Source: Mucilaginibacter_A sp964251965
GTDB taxonomy: Bacteria > Bacteroidota > Bacteroidia > Sphingobacteriales > Sphingobacteriaceae
Direction of reading: 5' to 3'
DNA: 64,000 nucleotides
Assembly: GCA_964251965.1 (NCBI GenBank)
Contig: CAXULQ010000001.1
Location: 927,481-991,480, forward strand
Positions 17,854 through 26,049 of the stretch are shown here, one piece after another. Numbering within the stretch: the stretch's first letter is position 1; each line of letters starts with the position of its first letter. The notes under the pieces are model-generated. The model saw nothing but the letters and a program-made list of their open reading frames with translations. It did no database searches and was not told the DNA's origin. Both the position numbers and the translations under genes were made by a program.

Positions 17854-17920
17854 AGCTCCGTAGGTGCTTCCTAATGGTATTTTACTTTGATAATCTGCTT
17901 CGGGAAGCACCTACGGAGCT
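17854..17920. repeat. 18-bp perfect inverted repeat (REP-like)
   Basis: AGCTCCGTAGGTGCTTCC at 17854-17871 and its exact complement at 17903-17920, 31 bp apart. A shorter related word (GGCTCCATAGGGGCATCC) precedes it near 17805. It lies between the convergent barstar and VOC genes and could terminate both. I recognise the GCTCCGTAGG core as a type of intergenic repeat seen in Bacteroidota (recollection only). Confidence 0.75.
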
Positions 17921-17972
17921 AATATCCTAACGATTATATAATTGCTATAAACAGGTTACTCTTACAGAGTTA

Positions 17973-18422
17973 CTATCCTTCGGCAGCTTTCTTTAAATCT
18001 GCAATGATGATTTTATTCATTTGCATCACCGCCTGCATTACGCGTTTTGATTTCTGCGGATCTTTATCGCCCAAAAACTTTCCTAAAGCCGAAGGAATAA
18101 TTTGCCAGGAAACACCAAACTGATCTTTCAGCCAGCCGCACCTTCCTTTTTCGCCGCCTTCCGAAAGTTTTTCCCAAAATTCATCCACTTCTTCTTGCGT
18201 TTCGCAATTGACAAACAGGGAAATACCGTTGGAAAAAGTAAAATGCGGACCAGCATTTAAAGCGTAAAAAGTTTGTCCGTTTAACTCAAATGTGGCCGAA
18301 ACAACAGACTTTCCATTTCGGTTCATGCTTAAAATTTTGGAATCCTTGAAAATGGAAGTATATAAGTTTACGGCTTCTTCGGCTTGATTGTTGAAAGTTA
18401 AAAAGGTGGTGATTTTTTGCAT
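17973..18422 (-). CDS. VOC-superfamily protein, PhnB/3-demethylubiquinone-methyltransferase-like
   Basis: 149 aa. Starts MQKITTFLTFNNQAEEAVN and has the paired beta-alpha-beta pattern of vicinal-oxygen-chelate proteins of the PhnB-like family (FYALNAGPHFTFSNGISLFV, CGWLKDQFGVSWQIIP). Such proteins are often annotated as glyoxalase-like; enzymatic activity is usually undemonstrated. ATG 18422 is preferred to the ORF's upstream codons because it gives the standard start. Last gene of the minus-strand run below the sulfur cluster, 32 bp after the Rrf2 gene. Confidence 0.85.
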   Translation of the reverse strand: MQKITTFLTFNNQAEEAVNLYTSIFKDSKILSMNRNGKSVVSATFELNGQTFYALNAGPHFTFSNGISLFVNCETQEEVDEFWEKLSEGGEKGRCGWLKDQFGVSWQIIPSALGKFLGDKDPQKSKRVMQAVMQMNKIIIADLKKAAEG

Positions 18423-18454
18423 GATGATACAAATCAAGAAATTAATATTTTTAC

Positions 18455-18922
18455 TTAACCGATCACGCTATCATCCGCCACTTTTCCTTCCGCCTTCGCC
18501 AAAGCATCTTCGCGCCGAACCATATCGGCAATGCTGTGTTCGCCCAAAATTTTCAAAGTTGCATCTCTAACGTTAACCATTACATCGCGGATACCGCAAT
18601 AATGTTCGTCCACACATTCGGCACATTTTTCGTAAAAGTTCAGGCTTACACAAGGCAGCAACGCAATCGGGCCGTCAATAACGCGGATAATGGCCGAAAG
18701 CTTAATTTCCTCTGCTGTTTTTAGCAGGTAATAACCGCCGCCCGCACCTTTTTTACTGCTTAAAAATCCGCCGCGCTTCAGTTCCAGTAAAATAGCTTCC
18801 AGGAATTTTTTTGGTAATTGGTCGCCTTTGGCAATATCGGCAATCAGCATCGGCTTGTTTTCCGTGTTGCGGGCCAATGCCATCAGGGCTTTTACAGCGT
18901 ATTTTGTTTTTTTGGTGAGCAA
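18455..18922 (-). CDS. Rrf2-family transcriptional regulator with four cysteines
   Basis: 155 aa. Winged helix in the first 80 residues, opening MLTKKTKYAVKALMALA, as in CymR and IscR. Four cysteines at 91, 100, 103 and 109 (C-x8-C-x2-C-x5-C) occupy the place of the three IscR cluster ligands, so an iron-sulfur or thiol sensor is plausible. CymR-like Rrf2 proteins control cysteine and sulfur genes in Firmicutes; its position at the end of a sulfate assimilation cluster suggests the same role here (inference). Confidence 0.9.
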   Translation of the reverse strand: MLTKKTKYAVKALMALARNTENKPMLIADIAKGDQLPKKFLEAILLELKRGGFLSSKKGAGGGYYLLKTAEEIKLSAIIRVIDGPIALLPCVSLNFYEKCAECVDEHYCGIRDVMVNVRDATLKILGEHSIADMVRREDALAKAEGKVADDSVIG

Positions 18923-18980
18923 TGGAAACGGTGTTTAAATCAGGAACGATTAAACAAATATAAAAATTTTGTTGAGGGCT

Positions 18981-20492
18981 TTATTTGAAAAATATGCCCG
19001 AAACAATGCGCAGCGAAACCAGAATCACCACAACGCCTACAAAAAGCATCAATGTTTTTATCGGCAATTTATTGGAGATGCGTACGGCAATCGGCGCGGC
19101 AATCATTCCGCCCAAAACCAAACCCAAGATCACCTGGAAATGGTGCAAACCAATCAGCAAAATAAAAGTAACGGCACTGGTAAAAGCCACGCAGCCTTTG
19201 GTTAACGTGGAAGTGCCGATGGTATAACGCACATTCCGGCCGCCAGCAATTAACCCGGTGGTAACAATCGGCCCCCAGCCGCCACCGCCAATCGCATCCA
19301 GCAAACCACCAAAGCCAGCCAGCCAGCCAATCCGTTTGATTTTAGTTTTGGTTGGTGTTTTATTTAAGGCTTTGCGGATAATCAGCACGCCCAGAAACAA
19401 CGTATAACAACCAACAATCGGCTTTAAATACTGACTGTATTGATGCAGCGAAGATAAAATAGTAGCACCGGCAACCGCACCAATAATCCCGGGAATCAGT
19501 AATTTTTTAAAGAGTTTAAAGTTGACGTTTCCTGATTTCCAGTGCATTAAACCGGAAGCACCGTTGTTAAAAACTTCGGAAGCATGAACGCTTGCACTGG
19601 CTGCAGCAGGCGGGATGCCCAACGAAAGCAGGAAAGTGGTGGAAGTTACGCCGTAAGCCATTCCGCAGGCACCATCAATCAGCGAAGCCGTAAAACCGCC
19701 CAGCATGTACAGTAAAAGTTGTTTGTTAAACTGTGCGCCCAGCCAATCCTGAGCGTTTAAAATACGTTCGTAATTGAGGTAAGTGAACAAAACGTGGCCT
19801 AAAACCATCAAACTAATGGCCGATAAAACAGCCAAAGTAATGGCAACCGGACGTGTAATTTTAACTTTTGCAGGCTGCTGCGGCTGCCTGTTAACCAAAC
19901 CGGAAGTGATGGCGTTCAACTGTTTTACTTTATCCGAAAAATCGCCGTTTAGTTTCTGGCGGATTTGCGTCATGTTCGTCAGCACCTGATCAATCTCCGC
20001 CGGGAAAGTCTCGTTCAAAACTTCTTTTACCCGTTTGGCTACCGTTGGCGATTTCCCGTTGGTAGAAATGGCGATTTTAAGGTTCCCTTTTTGCACGACT
20101 GAACTGAGGTAGAAATCGCATAAGTCCGGCGTATCGGCAACATTTACCAGCAGGTTTCTGGACTTGCAAAGCTGGTGAATTTGCCTGCCAACCTGCTTGT
20201 CATCAATGGCCACAATCACCATATCTTTTTCCAGCAAATCGCTTTCGGCAAAAGTGCGTTCTTCAAAAGGGATGCTTCTTTTATGGGCAAATTCTTTGAT
20301 CTCCGCAGAAATTTCCCGCCCAACCACTTTCACATTTGCTTTCGGACTGTTGCCGAAAATGGCTTCCAGTTTTTCCATCGCCACGTAGCCGCCGCCAATC
20401 AGCAAAGTTTCCAGCTTGTCCGGCTTCAAAAAAACCGGGAAAAGTGTGTTTACCTCAACCGGTTTAAGCGTAACTGCTTCGTCTGTCGTCAT
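18981..20492 (-). CDS. Fusion: siroheme synthase (precorrin-2 dehydrogenase/ferrochelatase) plus TauE/SafE transporter
   Basis: 503 aa. Residues about 1-225 resemble the Met8/CysG-N enzyme: Rossmann motif LLIGGGYVAMEKLE near 31-43, VAIDDKQVGRQIHQLC and the NVADTPDLCDFYLSSVVQKG block, which makes siroheme from precorrin-2. From about 230 the chain becomes an 8-9-helix TauE/SafE permease (GFTASLIDGACGMAYGVTST, GGLLDAIGGGGWGP repeats), a family that moves sulfite or organosulfonates. ATG 20492 is chosen because it restores the family N-terminus and lies 16 bp after the sulfite reductase gene, the enzyme that needs the siroheme. Confidence 0.92.
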   Translation of the reverse strand: MTTDEAVTLKPVEVNTLFPVFLKPDKLETLLIGGGYVAMEKLEAIFGNSPKANVKVVGREISAEIKEFAHKRSIPFEERTFAESDLLEKDMVIVAIDDKQVGRQIHQLCKSRNLLVNVADTPDLCDFYLSSVVQKGNLKIAISTNGKSPTVAKRVKEVLNETFPAEIDQVLTNMTQIRQKLNGDFSDKVKQLNAITSGLVNRQPQQPAKVKITRPVAITLAVLSAISLMVLGHVLFTYLNYERILNAQDWLGAQFNKQLLLYMLGGFTASLIDGACGMAYGVTSTTFLLSLGIPPAAASASVHASEVFNNGASGLMHWKSGNVNFKLFKKLLIPGIIGAVAGATILSSLHQYSQYLKPIVGCYTLFLGVLIIRKALNKTPTKTKIKRIGWLAGFGGLLDAIGGGGWGPIVTTGLIAGGRNVRYTIGTSTLTKGCVAFTSAVTFILLIGLHHFQVILGLVLGGMIAAPIAVRISNKLPIKTLMLFVGVVVILVSLRIVSGIFFK

Positions 20493-20508
20493 GCTGTTTT
20501 TAGCAGGC

Positions 20509-22614
20509 TTAAATTGTTTTTTCCGCCAGTTGCTCGTTCCTGAAACCTGCTGCTTTTTGCCGGAACAACGTAGATTGTTCGATGTAATAAGATGCAAATT
20601 CCTTGGATGGTTCCTGCTGGTTGATCTGGTAAACCAAATCTTCAAAACTCAAATGCAAGTCTATTTTTTGGGTCGAAACAAAGTTCAGGTCAAAATCCGT
20701 TACAATCCCGGCTTGGGTGTTGGTTTTGATATTTTCGGAAATCAACATCGCTTTTGCCGTGTGGATGAAGGCCGAATAAGCGTAATAAATGGCATCAGCA
20801 AAATCTTGTGTTTTAAAAGAAGCATCAGCGCTTTCCAGCTTTTCTTCAGATTCAAACAATAATGTCGCTACCAAATCAATCATCACGCCGGCACATTCGC
20901 CCACGCCAATTTCAGTTTTGTATGGCGCAGATTGCTCCCAATCGATAAAATCATCGGGCGTAACGGTTTTGGTATCGCCCAAAGGGTTCAGTAAATCGTA
21001 AAAATAAATTTTGCCCTGGCGGTTATAATATTGATTAAACAATTCGCCTTCAATAGAATTGGATTGATAATCGCCCAGCAAATCGCGCAGTACTTGCGGA
21101 CCGCGTTTGCTCGGCACTTTAATCACTTTGTCAGCCGCAACACCGGCACCGTTTCCGGTTGGGCCGCCGCCCAAAAGCACTTGCAAAGCCGGTGCAACCA
21201 TTTTATCAATCTTCATGCTCGAACCATGGAAACCAATGCTGGCCATGGCATGTTGCGCGCAGGAATTGATGCAGCCACTGATCTTGATCTTGATATCCGT
21301 ATTGTAAATCAGATCCGGAAATTCTTCGCTGATAACTTTTTCCAGTTCGCGGGTGATGCCGGTACTGTTAGAAATCCCTAAATTACAGGTATCCGTTCCG
21401 GGACAAGAGGTAATATCGGCCATACTTTCAAAACCAGGTACAGCCAAATTCAGCTTGTTTAATTCTTCAAAAATATAAGGCAAATTTTCTTCTCGGACGA
21501 ACTTTAACAAAATTCCCTGTGTGTTGGTTAACCGGATGTCATCCGCAGCTACTGTTTTTACCAGTGAAATTAACCGGCGCGCAATTGGCGTTTTAATATC
21601 ACCGTTTTGAATGCGCAAACCAATCGCAAAAAACCCGGCTTGTTTTTGCGGGAAAACATTGGTTTTAAGCCATTGCTGGTATTGAAACGGATTGGAAATT
21701 TCAGTACTAAAAACAGCATTTGCCGGAATGGCAGTTTCATTTTTAGCCAGGTCGATCTCGTAAGTTTTATTTTTTAAAGCCAAGCGTTCTGCTTCCGCCA
21801 AACGGACCAGTTCTTCGGCACCGATTTCCTGCACCAAATATTTCATCCGGGCTTTGTGGCGTTTGTTGCGTTCGCCATAACGGTCGAAAATCCGCAGCAC
21901 CGATTCTGCAAAAGGGATAATCTGGTTTACCGGCATAAAATCGGTAACCGCATCGGCCATGTACGGCTGCGAACCTAAACCTCCGCCAATCACTACTTTA
22001 AAACCTCTTAATTCCACACCATTTTCAATTTTTACCTTCGGGATAAAACCTAGATCGTGCATAAAAGCGAAACCGGAATCTTCTTCGGAAGAGGAAAAAG
22101 CAATCTTAAATTTCCGGCCCATTTCCTGACAAATCGGGTTCCGCAGAAAATATTCAAAAACAGCATGTGCGTAAGGCGAAACATCAAAAGGTTCTTTTGG
22201 GTCGATGCCAGCCATCGCGGAAGCCGTAACATTTCTAACTGTGTTGCCGCAAGCTTCGCGCAAGGTGATCGAATCTTCTTCCAGTTCGGTCCATAATTCC
22301 GGCGTTCTGTCTAAACTTACAAAGTGGATTTGGATATCCTGCCGTGTGGTAATATGCAGATTTCCAGTCGCATACTCGTCGGAAACATCAGCCATTTTGC
22401 TTAATTGTTTACCGGTAACTTTGCCATAAGGCAATTTGATACGCACCATTTGCACGCCTTGCTGCCGCTGACCGTAAACACCGCGCGCTAAACGCAGGCT
22501 GCGGAATTTCTCATCATCTATTTTTCCTTCGCGAAAAAGACGGATTTTTTTCTCTAAATCCAGAATATCTTTCTCCACCACGGGATTTTCTAATTCAGTC
22601 CTAAAACTTTGCAT
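20509..22614 (-). CDS. Assimilatory sulfite reductase (siroheme, ferredoxin-type) with C-terminal HEPN-like domain
   Basis: 701 aa. Residues about 1-540 form the duplicated nitrite/sulfite reductase fold with siroheme/4Fe-4S ligands Cys404, Cys410, Cys448 and Cys452 (CPGTDTC and CINSC). Context with APS reductase and sulfate adenylyltransferase favours sulfite over nitrite. Residues about 575-700 are an extra helical domain (AIYYAYSAFIHTAKAMLISE) that looks HEPN-like and is absent from classical enzymes. It is encoded between metZ and the siroheme synthase fusion. Electron donor not encoded nearby. Two exact 12-bp motifs lie inside (20814-20825, 21708-21719). Confidence 0.9.
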   Translation of the reverse strand: MQSFRTELENPVVEKDILDLEKKIRLFREGKIDDEKFRSLRLARGVYGQRQQGVQMVRIKLPYGKVTGKQLSKMADVSDEYATGNLHITTRQDIQIHFVSLDRTPELWTELEEDSITLREACGNTVRNVTASAMAGIDPKEPFDVSPYAHAVFEYFLRNPICQEMGRKFKIAFSSSEEDSGFAFMHDLGFIPKVKIENGVELRGFKVVIGGGLGSQPYMADAVTDFMPVNQIIPFAESVLRIFDRYGERNKRHKARMKYLVQEIGAEELVRLAEAERLALKNKTYEIDLAKNETAIPANAVFSTEISNPFQYQQWLKTNVFPQKQAGFFAIGLRIQNGDIKTPIARRLISLVKTVAADDIRLTNTQGILLKFVREENLPYIFEELNKLNLAVPGFESMADITSCPGTDTCNLGISNSTGITRELEKVISEEFPDLIYNTDIKIKISGCINSCAQHAMASIGFHGSSMKIDKMVAPALQVLLGGGPTGNGAGVAADKVIKVPSKRGPQVLRDLLGDYQSNSIEGELFNQYYNRQGKIYFYDLLNPLGDTKTVTPDDFIDWEQSAPYKTEIGVGECAGVMIDLVATLLFESEEKLESADASFKTQDFADAIYYAYSAFIHTAKAMLISENIKTNTQAGIVTDFDLNFVSTQKIDLHLSFEDLVYQINQQEPSKEFASYYIEQSTLFRQKAAGFRNEQLAEKTI

Positions 22615-22656
22615 TGTACTCTATAGAATTAATATACAATTATACCACATTATTTT

Positions 22657-22700
22657 AGGCGATAAAAGAAGCATTGGCGTTGATGCTTTTTTTATCGCCT
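22657..22700 (-). terminator. Hairpin built from two facing 12-bp motif arms
   Basis: AGGCGATAAAAGAAGCAT at 22657-22674 faces ATGCTTTTTTTATCGCCT at 22683-22700; 16 of 18 positions pair around an 8-base loop. It sits between metZ and the sulfite reductase gene in the same transcript. There it could act as an attenuator or mRNA processing/stability element rather than a full stop. Confidence 0.7.
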
Positions 22701-22709
22701 AATTTTACC

Positions 22710-23906
22710 TTAGTTTGAAGTTTCCAGTTCTACCGAAACGGATGCTTTTAATGCTTGCTCAATATCTTGTAAAATATCATCCACATGCTCTAAACCGATT
22801 GATAAACGGATGGTTCCCTGCTGGATACCAACTTCGTTACGCTGTTCTTCGGTCAATTTTGAATGTGTACTCGAAGCCGGATGCGTGGCGATGGAACGTG
22901 TATCGCCTAAATTGGCCGAAATAGAAAACAGCTTCAAAGCATCTAAAAACTTCGCCGCGCTTTCTAACCCGCCTTTTCTTACAAAAGTTACAATTCCGCC
23001 GCCTTGTTTCATTTGTTTTTTGGCGATTTCATACTGCGGATGCGAAGGTAAAAACGGATATTTCACCAGTTCTACTTCCGGGTTTGCTTCCAAAGCTGTA
23101 GCAACTTTTAACGCGCTTTCGCAATGGCGATCCATCCGAACAGCCAAAGTTTCCAGGCTTTTGCTTAAAATCCAGGAATTAAACGGTGATAACGACGGAC
23201 CGGAATGCCGCGCAAAACCTTCAATTTCACGGATCAGTTCGTTTCGACCTAAAATTATGCCGCCTAAAGCGCGGCCTTGTCCGTCAATAAATTTTGTTGC
23301 CGAATGGATAGACAAATCGGTTCCGTATTTAATCGGTTGTTGCAGGTAAGGCGTTGCAAAACAGTTATCTACCACCAATAACGTTTGGTGTTTTTTGGCG
23401 AAATTGCCCAGCCATTCCAAATCGATAATATCGATTCCGGGGTTGGAAGGCGTTTCCACAAAAATCATTTTCGTGTTGGATTGGATGGCCGCTTCCCATT
23501 GTTCGGTTTTATCCAGATCGGCATAAGTATAAGAAATTCCCCATTTCGGTAAAATATTGTTAAGCAATTGGTGCGTGGAACCAAAAACCGAACGGCTGGA
23601 AAGCACATGGTCTCCTTGTTTTAAAAACGTGGCGAAAGTGGTAAAAATAGCCGCCATGCCGGTTGCCGTTGCCCAGCCATCTTCCGCGCCTTCCAAAACC
23701 GCCATTTTGGTGATGAATTCGTCCACGTTCGGGTTGGCGTAACGGCTGTAAATATTGCCTTCCTGTTCGCCGGTAAACAACGCGCGCATTTCTTCCGCAT
23801 CGTCAAATTTGTAGCTGGAAGTCATGTAAATCGGTACAGAATGTTCTTTGTACTGACTGCGTTCTAACTGTGTGCGAACGGCTTGCGTTTCAAAATGCTG
23901 ACTCAT
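22710..23906 (-). CDS. metZ: O-succinylhomoserine sulfhydrylase-type trans-sulfuration enzyme
   Basis: 398 aa PLP enzyme of the Cys/Met metabolism family. Lys205 in HSATKFIDGQGR is the Schiff-base lysine; SRYANPN near 54-60 and ETPSNP near 151-156 are family motifs. The sequence SRYANPN with the GQGRALGG loop is closest to my knowledge of MetZ, which joins sulfide to activated homoserine, although cystathionine gamma-synthase is a possible alternative. Its place between sulfite reductase and the sulfate activation genes fits direct sulfide use. The next upstream gene (OsmC) ends 4 bp before its start. Confidence 0.85.
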   Translation of the reverse strand: MSQHFETQAVRTQLERSQYKEHSVPIYMTSSYKFDDAEEMRALFTGEQEGNIYSRYANPNVDEFITKMAVLEGAEDGWATATGMAAIFTTFATFLKQGDHVLSSRSVFGSTHQLLNNILPKWGISYTYADLDKTEQWEAAIQSNTKMIFVETPSNPGIDIIDLEWLGNFAKKHQTLLVVDNCFATPYLQQPIKYGTDLSIHSATKFIDGQGRALGGIILGRNELIREIEGFARHSGPSLSPFNSWILSKSLETLAVRMDRHCESALKVATALEANPEVELVKYPFLPSHPQYEIAKKQMKQGGGIVTFVRKGGLESAAKFLDALKLFSISANLGDTRSIATHPASSTHSKLTEEQRNEVGIQQGTIRLSIGLEHVDDILQDIEQALKASVSVELETSN

Positions 23907-23910
23907 ATTT

Positions 23911-24324
23911 TTAGTTGAGCTTGTAGGAAAAATTAATTTTTGCGGTTTTGCTGAGGATCAAAGCTACGGAACAATATTTTTCGAAAGTGAGTTCCAGCGC
24001 ACGTTGTATTTTTGCTTCGTTTACCGCACCAAAAACGTGGAATTCAATATCGATGGTTTCAAACAAAGCGGGTTCCTGGCCTTCAAAACGTTTGCCATTA
24101 ATACTGATTTTTAAATCTTCAACCGGTTCTTTTTGTTTTTTCAGGATGGAAATTACATCAATCGCACTGCATCCGCCTAATGCCGCCAGCACAGTTTCCA
24201 TTGGCCGAAAACCTTGGTTTTCTCCGCCAATTGCGGGGTTGGCATCCATATCCAAAGTATTGCCTTGCTCATTTTCTGCTTCAAAATGGTAAGTTTTATT
24301 TTTTCTGGTTAGGTTGATCTGCAT
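23911..24324 (-). CDS. OsmC-family protein
   Basis: 137 aa. The family pattern is clear: PMETVLAALGGCSAIDVISILKK near 41-65 with the first reactive Cys, and FEKYCSVALILSK near 113-126 with the second. OsmC/Ohr proteins are thiol-dependent peroxidases; YhfA-like members such as this are commonly linked to sulfur or redox genes. It overlaps no neighbour but is 4 bp from metZ. About 250 bp separate it from cysN; whether that gap contains a promoter is unclear. Confidence 0.9.
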   Translation of the reverse strand: MQINLTRKNKTYHFEAENEQGNTLDMDANPAIGGENQGFRPMETVLAALGGCSAIDVISILKKQKEPVEDLKISINGKRFEGQEPALFETIDIEFHVFGAVNEAKIQRALELTFEKYCSVALILSKTAKINFSYKLN

Positions 24325-24578
24325 TTTTCAGTTGTAGGTTTTCAGTTGCGGGTTCTTGTTTGTTACTTGTGCCGATGCTGTAGGTTTTATCATTTTGCCC
24401 AAAGGGAGGAATCTTTCAATTAGCAATGCTTCTTTTATCGCCTAAAAATTATGTTCTTATTTGAAGAAGATTTCTCCTAACATCGAAATGACAAAGCGAA
24501 AATCCTTCGACAAACTCAGACTGGCAAAGCGGTGAACCTGCAAATTGCTGATTGCCAAAAGCCGATAGCTGACAGCTC
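24325..24578. repeat. Repeat-rich spacer between cysN and osmC
   Basis: Contains an exact reverse 12-bp motif with its T-tract partner (24426-24437) flanked by an imperfect inverted repeat, GGGAGGAATCT at 24404-24414 and AGATTTCTCCT at 24468-24478. The rest (CGAAATGACAAAGCG and AAGCCGATAGCTGACAGCTC) has the flavour of decayed intergenic repeats. No ORF or promoter that I can defend. Confidence 0.5.
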
Positions 24579-25826
24579 CTAAACAATTATCCCCGCTGCA
24601 ACCGTATTTTTAGTTTGTTCGTTAATTAAAATAAAAGAGCCGTTGGCCTGGTTTTGTTCATACGCATCAAAAAAAAGCGGTTGCGCCGTTTTAATTTTCA
24701 CCCTCGCAATATCATTCAGTTTGATGGTTTTTGTTTCCGTATCTTTATTCAACGTGCTGGTGTGAACAATATAATCCACTTCGCGCACAATCGCTTTGAT
24801 CAAATTATGACTGTGTTCGATCATATATTTTCCGCCTTGAACCAGCGGCTGCGTGTCCATCCAGCAAATATCTGCCGTAATTTCTTTCTCAATTTGCGGC
24901 TGGTTTGCTGTTTTTACCAGCATATTTCCGCGGGTAATATCCACTTCATCTTCCAGCAATAACGTAACCGACGAATTGGTTTCCGCCGTTTCCAAATCAC
25001 CATCAAAAGTAACCACTTGTTTTACTTTTGATTTTTGCTGAGAAGGCAATACCATAACTTCCTCACCCACAGCAAATTCTCCGCTGATTACCCGTCCGGC
25101 ATAACCGCGGTAGTCATGAAATTCTTCGGAATGCGGACGGATTACATATTGCACCGGGAAACGCGCATCGGTTTTGTTCACACTGCTGCTCACATCCACA
25201 TTTTCCAAGTAATGCAGTAATGATTTTCCCTGATACCAATCCATGTTTTCTGATTCGTTGACTAAATTATCACCTTTTAAAGAAGAAATCGGAATGAACG
25301 TGATGTTCTGTTTAAAATCTGGAAAACCTGTTGCAAATTGCAGGAATGCTGTTTTTATCGCCTCAAATTTTTCCTGCTGATAATCCACCAAATCCATTTT
25401 ATTTACCGCAACTACAATCTCCGGAATCTGCAATAAATTGGCAATGAAAAAGTGGCGTTGTGTTTGCTCGACCACCCCTTTCCGTGCATCAATCAAAATA
25501 ATAGAAAGCCTGGAATTGGATGCACCGGTAACCATGTTGCGCGTGTATTCCACGTGTCCGGGCGTATCGGCAATAATAAATTTACGGTTAACCGTAGCAA
25601 AATAAATATGCGCCACATCAATGGTGATGCCTTGCTCTCGTTCGGCACTTAAACCATCGGTTAGCAGCGACAAATCGAGGTAATCAAAGCCTTTGCGTTT
25701 GCTGGCTGCTTCTACCGCTTCCAGTTGGTCTTCTGTAAGCGAACCTGTATCGTACAACAACCTGCCGATGAGTGTGCTTTTGCCATCATCTACACTACCA
25801 GCCGTTGAGAATTTTAAAAGTTCCAT
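24579..25826 (-). CDS. cysN: Sulfate adenylyltransferase, GTPase subunit
   Basis: 415 aa. With CysD it makes adenosine 5'-phosphosulfate from sulfate and ATP, driven by GTP hydrolysis. GTPase motifs are intact: GSVDDGKST at 10-18, DTPGH at 87-91, NKMD at 142-145, followed by EF-Tu-like beta-barrel domains. The C-terminal APS kinase domain found in CysNC fusions is absent, which agrees with an APS-type (not PAPS-type) reductase in the same operon. ATG 25826 is chosen over the longer frame (to 25910), which runs into the repeat region. An exact motif copy of the AC form lies inside at 25346-25357. Confidence 0.95.
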   Translation of the reverse strand: MELLKFSTAGSVDDGKSTLIGRLLYDTGSLTEDQLEAVEAASKRKGFDYLDLSLLTDGLSAEREQGITIDVAHIYFATVNRKFIIADTPGHVEYTRNMVTGASNSRLSIILIDARKGVVEQTQRHFFIANLLQIPEIVVAVNKMDLVDYQQEKFEAIKTAFLQFATGFPDFKQNITFIPISSLKGDNLVNESENMDWYQGKSLLHYLENVDVSSSVNKTDARFPVQYVIRPHSEEFHDYRGYAGRVISGEFAVGEEVMVLPSQQKSKVKQVVTFDGDLETAETNSSVTLLLEDEVDITRGNMLVKTANQPQIEKEITADICWMDTQPLVQGGKYMIEHSHNLIKAIVREVDYIVHTSTLNKDTETKTIKLNDIARVKIKTAQPLFFDAYEQNQANGSFILINEQTKNTVAAGIIV

Positions 25827-25840
25827 GTTGATTTTTTGGT

Positions 25841-25881
25841 GATAAAAACAGTGTTTGTATTTGTTGGATACTGTTTTTATC
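25841..25881. repeat. Inverted pair of the 12-bp motif (AC form) before cysN
   Basis: GATAAAAACAGT at 25841-25852 and ACTGTTTTTATC at 25870-25881 are exact complements. The right arm carries an exact motif (25868-25879), the left arm one with a single change. The pair starts 15 bp upstream of the cysN ATG in the transcript, so it would fold close to the translation start. Confidence 0.75.
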
Positions 25882-25904
25882 GATGTTTTTTGTGTGGAGA
25901 AAGG

Positions 25905-26022
25905 ACACACCCCTAACCCCTCTCAAGAGGGGAATCGCTTGCAGACCTTTCTATCGGTTTAAAAGTAGCAGATAGAAAGGTTTGAACTTTGCTTCCCCTC
26001 TTGAGAGGGGTTAGGGGTGTGT
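25905..26022. repeat. 118-bp nested inverted repeat between cysD and cysN
   Basis: Outer arms of 30 bp match perfectly (25905-25934 and 25993-26022). Each arm also contains its own small palindrome, CCCCTCT-CA-AGAGGGG. Inside, a second perfect 11-bp pair ACCTTTCTATC (25945-25955) and GATAGAAAGGT (25971-25981) extends the fold. In the cysD-cysN transcript this would form a long compound hairpin. GC content is far above the surroundings. No coding capacity; it looks like a dispersed palindromic repeat. Confidence 0.85.
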
Positions 26023-26049
26023 TTCTTCAATATTTCTGAAATTTTAGAT

